Of a DNA stretch of 62,796 nt, positions 45,905-55,563 are shown piece after piece. Both the position numbers and the translations under genes were made by a program. How positions within the stretch are numbered: position 1 is the first letter of the stretch; each line of letters opens with the position of its first letter. Location: assembly GCF_029891735.1 (NCBI RefSeq), contig NZ_JANQDH010000025.1:1-62796 (forward strand), read 5' to 3'. The notes below the pieces were generated by a model that saw only the letters and a list, made by a program, of their open reading frames with translations, had not been told where the DNA came from and made no database searches. The DNA is from Chrysosporum bergii ANA360D. GTDB lineage: Bacteria > Cyanobacteriota > Cyanobacteriia > Cyanobacteriales > Nostocaceae.

Positions 45905-47491
45905 ATGGCTCGCACCCCTACCTTAACATTTGATCGCGGTACATTAATTTTGCATCCACCACCACGGGGTAAGGCTTGGATGGACTATGCTACATGGGAT
46001 GATAGAGTAGAAAAATTTCGGATTCCAGCTTTGAAGTATCGGGATGTGGTGGAAGCACTGCAAGGGGAAGATGTTTACTTTATTGATGAAGCCAAGGCTT
46101 TTTATCCTGTGGATTTAATTCCCAGTTTGCAAATGGAACCTTATCCCCATCAAACCGAGGCCTTAACAGCCTGGAAACTGGGGGGAAGACAGGGGGTTGT
46201 AGTGCTACCTACCGCAGCCGGGAAGACTTATTTAGCACAAATGGCCATACAGTCCACACCCCGCAGTACCTTAATTGTGGTTCCTACTTTGGATTTGATG
46301 CATCAGTGGTATGCTCATTTAGTGGCGGCGTTTCCTGATGCTGAAGTGGGTTTATTGGGGGGTGGTTCACGCGATCGCACGCCTATTTTAGTAGCAACTT
46401 ATGATAGTGCTGCCATTCATGCAGAAACCTTGGGAAATCTCTATGGTTTGATTATTTTTGACGAATGTCATCATTTACCCACAGATTTTAGCCGGGTGAT
46501 TGCTGAATATGCCATCGCCCCCTATCGTTTAGGATTGTCAGCCACGCCAGAACGTACTGATGGGAAACACGCTGATTTAAATATCCTCATTGGTCCACAA
46601 GTCTATCGCAAACGGGCTGAGGATTTAGCGGGTGGTGCTTTGGCAAAACACGAAGTTGTCCAAATTAAGGTAAAATTATCACAGCAAGAGCGGGAAAGAT
46701 ATAATCAATTAATTCAAACCCGCAATGATTTCTTACGCCAATCTAAAATTTCTTTGGGGAGTATTCAAGGTTGGCAAATGTTTGTGAAAATGAGTGGGCG
46801 ATCGCCAGCAGGAAGAAGGGCAATGTTAGCACATCGGGAAGCTAAAAATATTGCTCTAGGTACTGATGGCAAGTTGCGAGTTTTGGTTAATTTATTAGCG
46901 GAACACTTCCCCGCCAGGATTTTGATTTTTACTGCTGATAATACGACTGTTTATAATATTTCTCAACAATTATTAATTCCGGCTATTACCCATCAAACCC
47001 CTGTGAAAGAACGTCATGAAATTTTAACTAAGTTTCGCCTGGGTGAATATAATACTTTGATAGCTTCTCATGTGTTGAATGAGGGGGTTGATGTACCAGC
47101 TGCTTCTGTGGCCATTATTTTGTCGGGAACCGGTTCTACTAGGGAGTATATCCAGCGTTTGGGTAGAGTGTTAAGAAAGGGAAATGTTGCTGATAAACAA
47201 GCGATTTTGTATGAGGTTGTGGCTGAGGATACTAGTGAGGAGGGGACTTCGGCGCGACGACGAGGAACAGAGAAGAGAAACGAACCGCAAAGAGGCGAAG
47301 AACGCGAAGATAAAAGGGAAAAGTTGGGGAATTTGCAGGTGGTTTATGGGGGTGGGAAGAAGGGTAGAACTCCCAAGGCTGCGGAAGAGTTAGAAGTTAG
47401 TTATTTAGGTAAACAGGGAAATGTTACCAACGGATTTACTGAGTCATCGTCAAAACGGAGAGGAGATAATTCCCAGGAGACTGAAGATTGA
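45905..47491 (+). CDS. XPB/Rad25-like DNA helicase
   Basis: The 528-aa SF2 helicase has Walker A PTAAGKT (102-108), DECHH (186-190), SATPERTDG and motif VI YIQRLGRVLRKG, plus an XPB-like N-terminal damage-recognition part. It should unwind DNA in repair with the nuclease encoded next. The C-terminus holds a charged stretch of about 30 residues (from about 446; GTSARRRGTEKRNEPQR...) that appears to be translated from a dispersed repeat. The stop codon lies 71 bp inside the downstream DUF790 gene, so the pair is translationally coupled. Confidence 0.88.
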   Translation: MARTPTLTFDRGTLILHPPPRGKAWMDYATWDDRVEKFRIPALKYRDVVEALQGEDVYFIDEAKAFYPVDLIPSLQMEPYPHQTEALTAWKLGGRQGVVVLPTAAGKTYLAQMAIQSTPRSTLIVVPTLDLMHQWYAHLVAAFPDAEVGLLGGGSRDRTPILVATYDSAAIHAETLGNLYGLIIFDECHHLPTDFSRVIAEYAIAPYRLGLSATPERTDGKHADLNILIGPQVYRKRAEDLAGGALAKHEVVQIKVKLSQQERERYNQLIQTRNDFLRQSKISLGSIQGWQMFVKMSGRSPAGRRAMLAHREAKNIALGTDGKLRVLVNLLAEHFPARILIFTADNTTVYNISQQLLIPAITHQTPVKERHEILTKFRLGEYNTLIASHVLNEGVDVPAASVAIILSGTGSTREYIQRLGRVLRKGNVADKQAILYEVVAEDTSEEGTSARRRGTEKRNEPQRGEEREDKREKLGNLQVVYGGGKKGRTPKAAEELEVSYLGKQGNVTNGFTESSSKRRGDNSQETED

Positions 47492-48644
47492 TCGGAATAA
47501 TTTGCAGTTGGGGAATGAGTTGATTAGTTGTTTTGAAGCGGCTAAGGGTAAGACTCTGGGCGAACTGGAACGTCAACTTTTAGATTTGGAAGGTGATGCA
47601 ACAGATTATCGGGTGAAGCGGGGGTTGGCTTATATTCTGAAAAGTAGTTTTTGTACTTTTGAAGTGGTAAGTCCTCTTGAACCGTCAATGTTAAGGGAGC
47701 GGGTGTTTGCTTTGGCGGCTAAGTCGGCTCCCAGTCGGGAATCTAGTGGAGTTATTTTAGGTAAAGTTGCTGATGAGTTGAGTCAGGAGCTAGAACGTGA
47801 GGTTTTGTTAGAACAAGTGCGTGATGGTTTATATGCTGATTTAGCTGAAAATAAAATTTTGACTAATTTTGATGCACCGGGTGCGGTGGATTTGTTAAAT
47901 AGATATAATTTGTCCCAGGTGCAGGGAATTTTTTATAAAGCTAGTCAATTAACTTTAAATGCCCATCGCAATGTACCAGGGGAATATAAACTATTGTTTC
48001 GTTATTTAAAGTTGTTTCAATTAATGGCTTATATTGAGGGGGATGCTGACCACGGGTTTACAATTACCATTGATGGTCCAACGAGCTTATTTCATTCTAG
48101 TACAAGATATGGGCTGGCGATCGCTAAATTAATTCCGGCTTTACTTCATGTCACCAAATGGAGTCTTTCAGCTACCCTACAAACCCGTGACCCCTACACC
48201 AGAGCTTGGCAAATGGGAAGATTTACTCTCAATTCAGAATGTGGTTTAGTTTCTCACTATTCTAAAGGTAAACCTTATGATAGTATGTTAGAATCATCAT
48301 TTGTGGATAAGTGGGAAACAATAAAAACCGACTGGGTACTGGAGAGAGAAGTAAACTTAGTGCCAATTCCCGGTAGTGTGATGATCCCTGATTTTCGGTT
48401 AATACATCCTGACGGGCGTGACTTTTTATTAGAAATAGTTGGTTATTGGCGACCAGAATATTTACAGAAAAAGTTTTATCAAGTGCGCCGTTCTGGATGT
48501 GAGAATTTAATTTTAGCTATCTCCCAAAGATTAAACCTAGAAAAAGCGGGAGTTAAATTAGATAACGTCCCCGCCAAAATTGTTTGGTTTAAAGATAAAC
48601 TATTACCAAAATCCGTATTAGAAGTCCTTGAAGAAGAGAATTAA
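47421..48644 (+). CDS. DUF790 (Bax1-like) nuclease partner of XPB
   Basis: The 407-aa protein is a DUF790 member, related to archaeal Bax1 that binds XPB and cuts 3' of lesions. It starts MLPTDLLSHRQNGEEIIPRR, the usual family beginning. Its C-terminal half has a nuclease-like core: ESSFVDKWETI, then PDFRLIHPDGRDFLLEIVGYW, with the Asp...Glu-x-Val pattern of PD-(D/E)xK enzymes. ATG 47421 overlaps the helicase gene by 71 bp. A helicase-nuclease pair for nucleotide excision or other repair is likely. Confidence 0.85.
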   Translation: MLPTDLLSHRQNGEEIIPRRLKIDRNNLQLGNELISCFEAAKGKTLGELERQLLDLEGDATDYRVKRGLAYILKSSFCTFEVVSPLEPSMLRERVFALAAKSAPSRESSGVILGKVADELSQELEREVLLEQVRDGLYADLAENKILTNFDAPGAVDLLNRYNLSQVQGIFYKASQLTLNAHRNVPGEYKLLFRYLKLFQLMAYIEGDADHGFTITIDGPTSLFHSSTRYGLAIAKLIPALLHVTKWSLSATLQTRDPYTRAWQMGRFTLNSECGLVSHYSKGKPYDSMLESSFVDKWETIKTDWVLEREVNLVPIPGSVMIPDFRLIHPDGRDFLLEIVGYWRPEYLQKKFYQVRRSGCENLILAISQRLNLEKAGVKLDNVPAKIVWFKDKLLPKSVLEVLEEEN

Positions 48645-49066
48645 AAAAAGTCCACCTCACCCATTCTCGCCTCCAACAAATCTAACAACTCATCAACATC
48701 CTTCCCCACATCCTGAAAACAAACCGCCGGAGGAGGTTCAGGCGCAAATTGAATCAACTTAATTTCCCCCTGACCAATAGCAATCATCACCACTTCCAAT
48801 TCAGGGTTCTGATGATCAATAATTCCCAAAACTTCCTGAAGCCGACTTTCCACCCTCTCATTTAAATCTTCTATAGCCTTTTGAGGACAATAGACAAAAT
48901 GGGGGCTTGGTTGTAAATCAATACCCACAGTACCTTGACCATTACCATTAGCTAACCACAAACCCCAAAACAAAGCCGCCAGATGACGCTGATTTTCCTT
49001 AACAAACCTATCCAACTGTCCACGCCACTTGCTATTCCCCGAAACAGGCTGACTACTTCCAAACAT
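48641..49066 (-). CDS. CcmS-like conserved cyanobacterial protein
   Basis: A 141-aa protein (MFGSSQPVSGNSKWRGQLDR...) resembling, as far as I recall, the beta-carboxysome assembly chaperone CcmS. The typical phrases are FVKENQRHLAALFWGLWLAN and GTVGIDLQPSPHFVYCP. CcmS would bind CcmK shell proteins and help assembly. No carboxysome gene is adjacent. Its 3' end overlaps that of the DUF790 gene by 4 bp in convergent orientation. The assignment could be tested by homology search. Confidence 0.6.
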   Translation of the reverse strand: MFGSSQPVSGNSKWRGQLDRFVKENQRHLAALFWGLWLANGNGQGTVGIDLQPSPHFVYCPQKAIEDLNERVESRLQEVLGIIDHQNPELEVVMIAIGQGEIKLIQFAPEPPPAVCFQDVGKDVDELLDLLEARMGEVDFF

Positions 49067-49282
49067 GATCCTCTCTCTGTGTCTCTGCGCCTCTGCGTGA
49101 GACTGATCTTAACCCACTTTGGACACCCTAGAGACTAGCATCAACCCTTCCTAAAAATGAACCTCCGAATAAAGCGATCGCTTTCGAGATACTTTTTTGT
49201 AGTCTAATTCTTCGGTAGATGAGCAGGGAACGTGTCACCATAGTACAGGAGTTACCTAAAAGATGTAAAAGGAGATAGAACC

Positions 49283-50128
49283 TTGAAAAATCAGCAACTA
49301 GGGAATTGGCAAACTACAATTGTAGGCATTGTGTTAGCACTGGTCGTCATTGTGGGATTAAATTCCTTTGTGATTATCAACCCAGGAGAAGCAGGAGTGA
49401 TCAGCATCTTAGGTAAAGCTAGAGATGGTGCGCTACTAGAGGGTTTTCACATTAAACCCCCTGTCATTTCAGTAGTTGATGTATATGATGTGACAGTACA
49501 AAAGTTTGAAGTACCAGCTGAAAGTTCCACTAAAGATTTACAAACCTTGTCAGCGAGATTTGCGATTAACTTCCGCCTTGATCCTATACAAATAGTTGAT
49601 GTGAGAAGAAAACAAGGAAGTCTAGCAAATATTGTCTCAAAAATCATTGCTCCCCAAACACAGGAAGCATTTAAAATAGCAGCAGCCAGAAGAACAGTAG
49701 AAGAAGCAATTACCAAACGCAGCGAATTAAAAGAAGACTTTGATTTTGCTTTGGGCGATCGCTTGGCTAAATATGGGATAATAGTTTTAGACACTAGTGT
49801 AGTTGACTTGACTTTTTCACCGGAGTTTGCCAGGGCTGTAGAAGAAAAACAAATAGCCGAACAACGCGCTCAAAGAGCCGTTTACGTAGCACGAGAAGCG
49901 GAACAAGAAGCACAAGCAGAAGTCAATCGTGCTAAAGGTAAAGCAGAGGCTCAAAGGCTATTAGCAGAAACTCTCAAAGCCCAAGGGGGACAGTTAGTTC
50001 TGCAAAAAGAAGCCATTGAGGCTTGGAAAACTGGCGGCGCTCAAATGCCCAGAGTTCTCGTTATGGGTGGTGAATCCAAAAGCAGTGTACCTTTTATTTT
50101 CAACCTAGGGAATGTTTCCGACCAATGA
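49283..50128 (+). CDS. Prohibitin-family (SPFH/Band 7) membrane protein
   Basis: The 281-aa protein begins with one transmembrane helix (about 9-33; TTIVGIVLALVVIVGLNSFV). The SPFH/Band 7 domain follows (PGEAGVISILGKARDGALLEG, TLSARFAINFRLDP), then a coiled coil (AREAEQEAQAEVNRAKGKAE). Prohibitin-like proteins form ring assemblies that shape membranes and protect membrane proteins. TTG 49283 is used as start because AAAGGAG lies about 10 bp upstream and no internal ATG precedes the helix. Confidence 0.9.
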   Translation: MKNQQLGNWQTTIVGIVLALVVIVGLNSFVIINPGEAGVISILGKARDGALLEGFHIKPPVISVVDVYDVTVQKFEVPAESSTKDLQTLSARFAINFRLDPIQIVDVRRKQGSLANIVSKIIAPQTQEAFKIAAARRTVEEAITKRSELKEDFDFALGDRLAKYGIIVLDTSVVDLTFSPEFARAVEEKQIAEQRAQRAVYVAREAEQEAQAEVNRAKGKAEAQRLLAETLKAQGGQLVLQKEAIEAWKTGGAQMPRVLVMGGESKSSVPFIFNLGNVSDQ

Positions 50129-50211
50129 TAATTTAGGTCAATAATGCCAATGGGGTGGGCTATACCCACCTCAAACACACCAGCAAAACTCAGAACATAA
50201 GAAACTAATTT

Positions 50212-50628
50212 ATGTCAACTCCCAATCCTCAGAATCTCACAGTCTCGGAAGCCAAAAAAATTCTCAACAAATTTAATTGCCTAGACATAGCACCTATCCT
50301 TAAACCCTCAGAAAAAGCTTTAGTGCGACTAGCTCTAACTTTGGTAAGTAGTATTTGTGATTACCAAATATTAGGCATTTGTGCTGATACAGCAGAGGAA
50401 GGAATACTGGCAATGAGAACTTACTCTTATGCTTTTGGTTATGAAGCCCCCAAAAATTTAGCTACACCAGAGGGGCCAGTTTATATTAAATTAAATGGCA
50501 AAAACGGCTTATGTTATCTTGACTCCTATGCAGGACATCACCGAGGAGTATTAATTTCCTGCCAGTCTTACCGTGAGGGAGGAATCAACGAAATGTACGG
50601 ACATTTACCCCTAGATTTGTTTGTGTAA
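50212..50628 (+). CDS. DUF1824 protein
   Basis: A 138-aa protein of the cyanobacterial and plastid DUF1824 family with unknown function. Typical parts are LTVSEAKKILNKFNCLD, GICADTAEEGILAMRTYSYA and GHHRGVLISCQS. It is probably a single-domain soluble protein. It follows the prohibitin gene by 83 bp and precedes the ABC-F gene by 108 bp. Confidence 0.85.
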   Translation: MSTPNPQNLTVSEAKKILNKFNCLDIAPILKPSEKALVRLALTLVSSICDYQILGICADTAEEGILAMRTYSYAFGYEAPKNLATPEGPVYIKLNGKNGLCYLDSYAGHHRGVLISCQSYREGGINEMYGHLPLDLFV

Positions 50629-50736
50629 AATTCGCCAGTCTCAGAGCATTCCCATCAGAAGATCATAACTTACCAAACCCATGGTGAAATAACTCACCAC
50701 CAATGACCAACCAGCAATGACCAATGACTAATTTTT

Positions 50737-52668
50737 ATGAGTATTATTACACTACAATGCGTTAAAAAAGACTTTGGCATCAAGGAAATTTTAAAAAATG
50801 CCAGTTTTAGCCTAGATGCTACTGATAAAGTAGGCTTAATTGGTACCAACGGTTCCGGTAAATCAACCCTATTAAAAATGATTGCCGGACTAGAACCAAT
50901 TGATAGTGGACAAATTACCTTTAGTTCTGGTGCAAAAGTAATTTACTTACCCCAACAGCCAGACTTAGATGATCAGCGCACCGTTTTAGAACAAATTTTC
51001 GCAGACAGTGGCGAACATTTAGCCTTACTGCGTGAGTATGAACAACTCTCTCAGCAAATGGTACACTCTCCAGAAGATAGTCAGTTGATGTCCCGATTGG
51101 CTGGGGTCATGCAACGCATGGAAACTACCGGCGCATGGGAACTGGAAACCAACGCTAAAATTATTTTGAGTAAGTTAGGCATTTCTGACTTTGAGGCTGT
51201 GATCGGTACTTTGTCAGGAGGTTATCGCAAACGCATCGCCTTGGCAACCGCTTTGTTATCAGAACCAGATGTTTTACTCATGGATGAGCCTACTAACCAT
51301 CTGGATGCCCTTTCTGTAGAATGGTTACAAAGTTATTTAAGTCGCTTTCGCGGCGCACTGTTGCTCATAACTCATGATCGCTATTTTCTTGATCAAGTTA
51401 CCAACCGTATCATTGAAATTGACCGAGGGGATATCTACACCTACACAGGTAATTATTCATATTACCTGGAAAAAAAAGCTTTAGCTGAAGAATCGGCCAT
51501 GAGTAGCCAACGTAAGCATCAGGGGGTATTGCGTCGAGAGTTAGAATGGTTAAAACGGGGACCAAAAGCCAGAAGCACCAAACAAAAAGCCCGAATTCAA
51601 CGTATTCAAGCCATGCAGGGAACTGAGTTTAAACAAGCTCAGGGTAAAGTTGATATTTCCACTGTAAGCCGTCGTATTGGCAAGAAAGTTATAGAATTAA
51701 ATCATATCTCCAAAGGGTATCATGGACGCACCTTAATTAAAGATTTCACCCACAGATTTAGTCCAGAAGACCGCATTGGTATTATTGGCGGTAATGGGAC
51801 TGGTAAATCTACGTTAATGGATATGATTATTGGGCGGGTGCAGCCAGATTCCGGTACTGTGGAAATTGGTGCTACAATTCACATCGGTTATTTTGACCAA
51901 CATTCCCAAGACTTACTCACAGCTGTAGACGAAAATCAGCGCGTGATTGACTACATCAAAGAAGAAGGGGAATTTGTCAAAATTGCTGATGGTACTCAAA
52001 TTTCTGCTTCCCAAATGTTGGAGCGATTTTTGTTTCCGGGAAATCAGCAGTATGCACCAATTTATAAATTATCTGGGGGAGAAAAACGCCGTTTATTTTT
52101 GCTGCGAATTTTGATTAGCGCTCCCAATGTATTGATTTTAGATGAACCGACTAACGATTTAGATGTACAGACATTGGCAGTGCTAGAGGAATATTTAGAA
52201 GATTTTACAGGGTGTGTAATTATAGTTTCTCACGATCGCTATTTTTTAGATCGCACTGTTGACTCTATTTTTGCCCTAGAAGAAGGCGGTAATCTGCGAC
52301 AATATCCTGGTAATTACTCAGTTTATCTAGATTACAAACAAGCAGAAGAAGCAGCAGAAAAACAACAGCCAGCCGCCAATACCAAGGAAAAATTACAACT
52401 AGATCCAAAAGTTACCAGTTCATCTGCAAGCACGGAAAATAAAAAGCGTCGCAGACTATCCAACTGGGAAAAGCGGGAATTTGAGGAGTTAGAAGAAAAA
52501 ATTGCTCAGTTAGAAACCGAGAAAGCAGCAGCAGAAGCAGCGTTAATTAATGTCCCCTCTGGGAATTACAGCCAAGTACAGCAACTCTACCAACAAGTGG
52601 AAACTCTCAAGCAATCTATTGATGTAGCTACAGAACGCTGGTTAGAATTAGCAGAGATGGACTCTTAA
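50737..52668 (+). CDS. ABC-F family ATPase (Uup-like)
   Basis: The 643-aa protein has two ABC ATPase domains and no transmembrane part. Walker A motifs are GTNGSGKST and GGNGTGKST, signatures LSGGYRKRIALA and LSGGEKRRLFLL, Walker B VLLMDEPTNHLD and VLILDEPTNDLD. A C-terminal coiled coil (EKREFEELEEKIAQLETEKA) matches the Uup type, which acts on ribosomes and nucleic acids. It forms a likely unit with the downstream prxQ gene (31 bp). Confidence 0.92.
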   Translation: MSIITLQCVKKDFGIKEILKNASFSLDATDKVGLIGTNGSGKSTLLKMIAGLEPIDSGQITFSSGAKVIYLPQQPDLDDQRTVLEQIFADSGEHLALLREYEQLSQQMVHSPEDSQLMSRLAGVMQRMETTGAWELETNAKIILSKLGISDFEAVIGTLSGGYRKRIALATALLSEPDVLLMDEPTNHLDALSVEWLQSYLSRFRGALLLITHDRYFLDQVTNRIIEIDRGDIYTYTGNYSYYLEKKALAEESAMSSQRKHQGVLRRELEWLKRGPKARSTKQKARIQRIQAMQGTEFKQAQGKVDISTVSRRIGKKVIELNHISKGYHGRTLIKDFTHRFSPEDRIGIIGGNGTGKSTLMDMIIGRVQPDSGTVEIGATIHIGYFDQHSQDLLTAVDENQRVIDYIKEEGEFVKIADGTQISASQMLERFLFPGNQQYAPIYKLSGGEKRRLFLLRILISAPNVLILDEPTNDLDVQTLAVLEEYLEDFTGCVIIVSHDRYFLDRTVDSIFALEEGGNLRQYPGNYSVYLDYKQAEEAAEKQQPAANTKEKLQLDPKVTSSSASTENKKRRRLSNWEKREFEELEEKIAQLETEKAAAEAALINVPSGNYSQVQQLYQQVETLKQSIDVATERWLELAEMDS

Positions 52669-52699
52669 CAAAATCTTAACAAAACCCTAGGAAAATCAT

Positions 52700-53155
52700 A
52701 TGCCAGTCAAAGTTGGGGATATTGCTCCTGATTTCACCTTACCAGCCCAAAACGGTTCCACAGTCAGCCTCCGAGATTTTCGGGGACAAAAAGCTGTTGT
52801 CCTTTACTTTTATCCCAAGGACGACACACCAGGATGTACGGCTGAATCATGTGCTTTCCGTGATCAGTACGAAGTTTTTAAAACTGCCGGTGCGGAAGTA
52901 ATTGGTGTTAGCGGTGACTCTAAGGAATCTCACCAAAAGTTTGCTGCTAAGTACAATTTGCCTTTTGTTCTCTTGAGTGACAAAGATGATCAAGTCCGTA
53001 AGCAATATGGCGCAACCATGGCTTTTGGTCTGATCCCTGGTCGTGTAACTTATGTGCTTGACAAACAAGGCGTTGTCCAATACGTATTTGACTCCATGCT
53101 TAATTTTCAAGGTCACGTTGAGGAAGCCTTGAAAACCATACAAAAGTTACATTAA
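52700..53155 (+). CDS. prxQ: Peroxiredoxin Q/BCP
   Basis: The 151-aa thiol peroxidase reduces peroxides with thioredoxin. The peroxidatic Cys46 and resolving Cys51 lie in [15 protein letters not shown], spaced four residues apart as in atypical 2-Cys PrxQ. Length and the [12 protein letters not shown] segment are typical. It likely works in oxidative stress defence in the cytosol or near thylakoids. Confidence 0.93.
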   Translation: MPVKVGDIAPDFTLPAQNGSTVSLRDFRGQKAVVLYFYPKDDTPGCTAESCAFRDQYEVFKTAGAEVIGVSGDSKESHQKFAAKYNLPFVLLSDKDDQVRKQYGATMAFGLIPGRVTYVLDKQGVVQYVFDSMLNFQGHVEEALKTIQKLH

Positions 53156-53161
53156 CCCAAC

Positions 53162-53180
53162 TCCCCCTGTTTAAGGGGGA
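53162..53180. terminator. Hairpin between convergent prxQ and lrtA
   Basis: TCCCCCT (53162-53168), loop GTTTA, AGGGGGA (53174-53180). Stable stem but no T-run on either side, so termination is a weak inference. Confidence 0.4.
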
Positions 53181-53204
53181 TAATGGGGTATCTACAAGCG
53201 TTCA

Positions 53205-53243
53205 AAAATCCAAAATCTAAAATCTAAAATCTAAAATCTAAAA
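53205..53243. repeat. Heptamer STRR (AAAATCT) covering the lrtA stop
   Basis: AAAATCT is repeated four times in tandem with degenerate ends. The lrtA stop codon (complement of CTA at 53238-53240) lies within the array. Confidence 0.75.
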
Positions 53244-53846
53244 TTCCTTCCCATTCTTACCGTTGGTATGACCGTTACCATTGCGGGGTTGAATTACACC
53301 ATAACCCCCGTGGTTACGTTCGTAAATCACATTGATTTCGCCAGTGTCACAGTTGCGGAACATATAAAAGTCGTGTCCTACTAATTGCAGTTGTTGTGTG
53401 GCTTCTGTTAGGGTCATGGGTGGCATGGAAAAATACTTTGTGCGCACAACCTCATTGGGCAGTTCGGGAGTGCGATCGCCGATTAAATCTGCGGCCACTG
53501 GTTCGGGAACTAATACTTGATTAGTTGGTAGGGCATTAGTTTTTTTATCTTGGAGTCTTTCTTTATATTTACGTAGTTGACGGGCTATTTTATCTGCCAC
53601 TAAGTCAATGCTGGCATATAAGTTTTCGCTGCTTTCTTCAGCACGGATAACATTCCCATTGGCATAAATTGTGACTTCAGCCGCTTGCTTAGGCGTAATG
53701 CGAGGATTACGAGCTACGCTCAAATGTACATCTACCTCATGAGTGATATTTTGAAAATGATTGACTGCTTTTTCAATTTTTTGATGTACATAGTCCCGAA
53801 TTGCATCGGTGATGTCGATGTTTTTGCCGTGGATCACAAGCTTCAT
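53238..53846 (-). CDS. lrtA: Ribosome hibernation factor LrtA (long HPF)
   Basis: The 202-aa protein has an N-terminal HPF/RaiA domain ([20 protein letters not shown]) and a C-terminal ribosome-dimerising domain ([39 protein letters not shown]). It inactivates ribosomes into 100S dimers in darkness or stress. ATG 53846 is preceded by GGGAGAG and fits the conserved start; the frame extends 27 codons further. In cyanobacteria lrtA is a light-repressed transcript with a long leader, and the nearly 400-bp upstream gap fits this. Confidence 0.92.
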   Translation of the reverse strand: MKLVIHGKNIDITDAIRDYVHQKIEKAVNHFQNITHEVDVHLSVARNPRITPKQAAEVTIYANGNVIRAEESSENLYASIDLVADKIARQLRKYKERLQDKKTNALPTNQVLVPEPVAADLIGDRTPELPNEVVRTKYFSMPPMTLTEATQQLQLVGHDFYMFRNCDTGEINVIYERNHGGYGVIQPRNGNGHTNGKNGKEF

Positions 53847-54238
53847 GTAAACTCTCCCACTGATGTATTTAATGTGAATTTGTTTTGTATGAGAAGAATT
53901 TGCGGTAAGGTCTTTCACTACCGCCAAAACAAATTTTGAACAAATTTAATGTACTGCTTATGGGTTTTCTCTCGGTTAGATGCTTGATCCAGTTCGAGAT
54001 GTAAACAATGATTGAAAACTATCAGCCAGTGCATTAGTTCTGATTGTGTTTGGCGTGATGCTTGTTGCAGAGAGTTCCTCCTAACACCATTGAGGTTATA
54101 TATTCAACCTAGCATTTTGTATTCCCCAATGCAGCTTCTGTTGACGTTCCGTTATGATCCTTTGCATAGCTTGACATTTCTTGACCCAAGCCCTGTAATT
54201 GGAAATATATTTGCTCAATCAATTAGTTAATTTGTGGC
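53847..54238. promoter_or_regulatory. Divergent lrtA/lipB intergenic region with likely lrtA leader
   Basis: A 392-bp gap contains the promoters of lrtA and lipB. A long untranslated lrtA leader is known in other cyanobacteria and affects mRNA stability in light, so one is expected here. No conserved motif can be pointed out by eye. A 72-codon plus-strand frame at 54012-54230 has no coding character. Confidence 0.45.
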
Positions 54239-54904
54239 ATGACCCCTGGACAGGAAACACAAACCAGAAAATGTTATTTATTTAACCCAGGATTAATACC
54301 ATACACTGATGGTTGGTTATGGCAGCGATCGCTTGTAAACGACCGTATTCATTACCCTAATCTCCATGATGTGTTAATCTTGCTAGAGCATCCCCCTGTC
54401 TATACTTTGGGACAGGGAAGCAATCCGGAATTCCTCCAATTTGACCTGAATCAAACTAAATTCGATGTTCACACAGTTGAACGTGGTGGTGAAGTGACGT
54501 ACCATTGCCCGGGTCAAGTGGTGGGATATCCAATTTTAAATTTGCGATATTATCGTCAAGACCTGCATTGGTATTTACGTCAACTGGAAGAAGTATTAAT
54601 TCAGGTATTGGCAGTGTATAGGTTGTCAGGCGATCGCCTTCCCGGTTTTACGGGTGTTTGGTTGCAAGGGCGAAAAGTTGCAGCCATCGGCATTAAAGTT
54701 AGCCGTTGGATTACCATGCACGGCTTTGCCTTAAATGTTTGTCCTGATATGTCAGGGTTTCAACAGATTATCCCCTGTGGCATTGCTGACAAACCCGTAG
54801 GCAGTTTAGCCCAGTGGATACCCGGTATTACCTGTGAAGAGGTACGTCCTCATATAGCCCGGTGTTTTGCGGAAGTGTTCGGGGTGGAATTAGTGGAGGC
54901 GTAG
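54239..54904 (+). CDS. lipB: Octanoyltransferase LipB
   Basis: The 221-aa enzyme transfers octanoate from acyl carrier protein to lipoyl domains. The signatures are [35 protein letters not shown], the catalytic Lys in [16 protein letters not shown], and Cys180 in QIIPCGI. Length is normal. An upstream AT-rich region separates it from lrtA. Confidence 0.95.
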   Translation: MTPGQETQTRKCYLFNPGLIPYTDGWLWQRSLVNDRIHYPNLHDVLILLEHPPVYTLGQGSNPEFLQFDLNQTKFDVHTVERGGEVTYHCPGQVVGYPILNLRYYRQDLHWYLRQLEEVLIQVLAVYRLSGDRLPGFTGVWLQGRKVAAIGIKVSRWITMHGFALNVCPDMSGFQQIIPCGIADKPVGSLAQWIPGITCEEVRPHIARCFAEVFGVELVEA

Positions 54905-54967
54905 CCATTTTTCAGGGAGTTTGGCAAAAATTATATCTTCCGGTATAATTATACTAGGAGTTGAGAG

Positions 54968-55462
54968 TTATTTCTCCCGAGATTCCGGAGACTTTTGCAA
55001 GCGGATCAATGTGTTGTAAACCTGTCGTTTTAAATTATTGTTGTTTTGTAGCTCGATAGTAATTGTATTAAACCGATCAATAGTCAAACCATTATCTTCA
55101 ACTATTTTTTTTGAGTTTTCACAGTAAGTTATTGCAATGTCTTTGACCTGACGTGGTAGACTATTAATACTATTGGCATCGCTGCAAATAATTTTAGGTA
55201 TCTCTCCACCCCCAATGAGTTTTTTAATTTCATCAAATGCCTGTTGACGTGGTGTTTCCATTGCCAAAACAGCTTGGGCGTAGCTGATAATATCAGTATT
55301 ATTAACTTGATTGTTGATGATGGGTGTTTGGGCATTAGTTTGGGAATCTAAAAACATACTGCTGGTGACTAAACTAGCAGTGGCCAGAATCCCGCAAAAT
55401 ACCTGACGGGGAAATCTATGTAGTCGGCTACTGGAAAATAATAAAGTAGGAAGAGTTTTCAT
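54968..55462 (-). CDS. DUF4168 secreted protein
   Basis: A 164-aa protein with an N-terminal signal peptide (hydrophobic VFCGILATASLVTSSMF, cleavage near QTNAQT). The helical DUF4168 domain has YAQAVLAMETPRQQAFDEIK and the C-terminal DRFNTITIELQNNNNLKRQV. DUF4168 is found in periplasmic proteins of unknown function in cyanobacteria. It is convergent with lipB. Confidence 0.82.
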   Translation of the reverse strand: MKTLPTLLFSSSRLHRFPRQVFCGILATASLVTSSMFLDSQTNAQTPIINNQVNNTDIISYAQAVLAMETPRQQAFDEIKKLIGGGEIPKIICSDANSINSLPRQVKDIAITYCENSKKIVEDNGLTIDRFNTITIELQNNNNLKRQVYNTLIRLQKSPESREK

Positions 55463-55563
55463 ACCGTGAAAAACACAGAAGTATAGTGGGAATAGTCTAA
55501 TATATTGAATTATTTTAAGATTCAGAAGTTCCAGAAAACTGTTTGTAAATTAAGTTTTTATAT

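Noticed and set aside
54012-54230. 72-codon plus-strand frame between lrtA and lipB
   Set aside because: Composition is unlike protein, no ribosome-binding site, and it overlaps the expected lrtA leader and promoter region.
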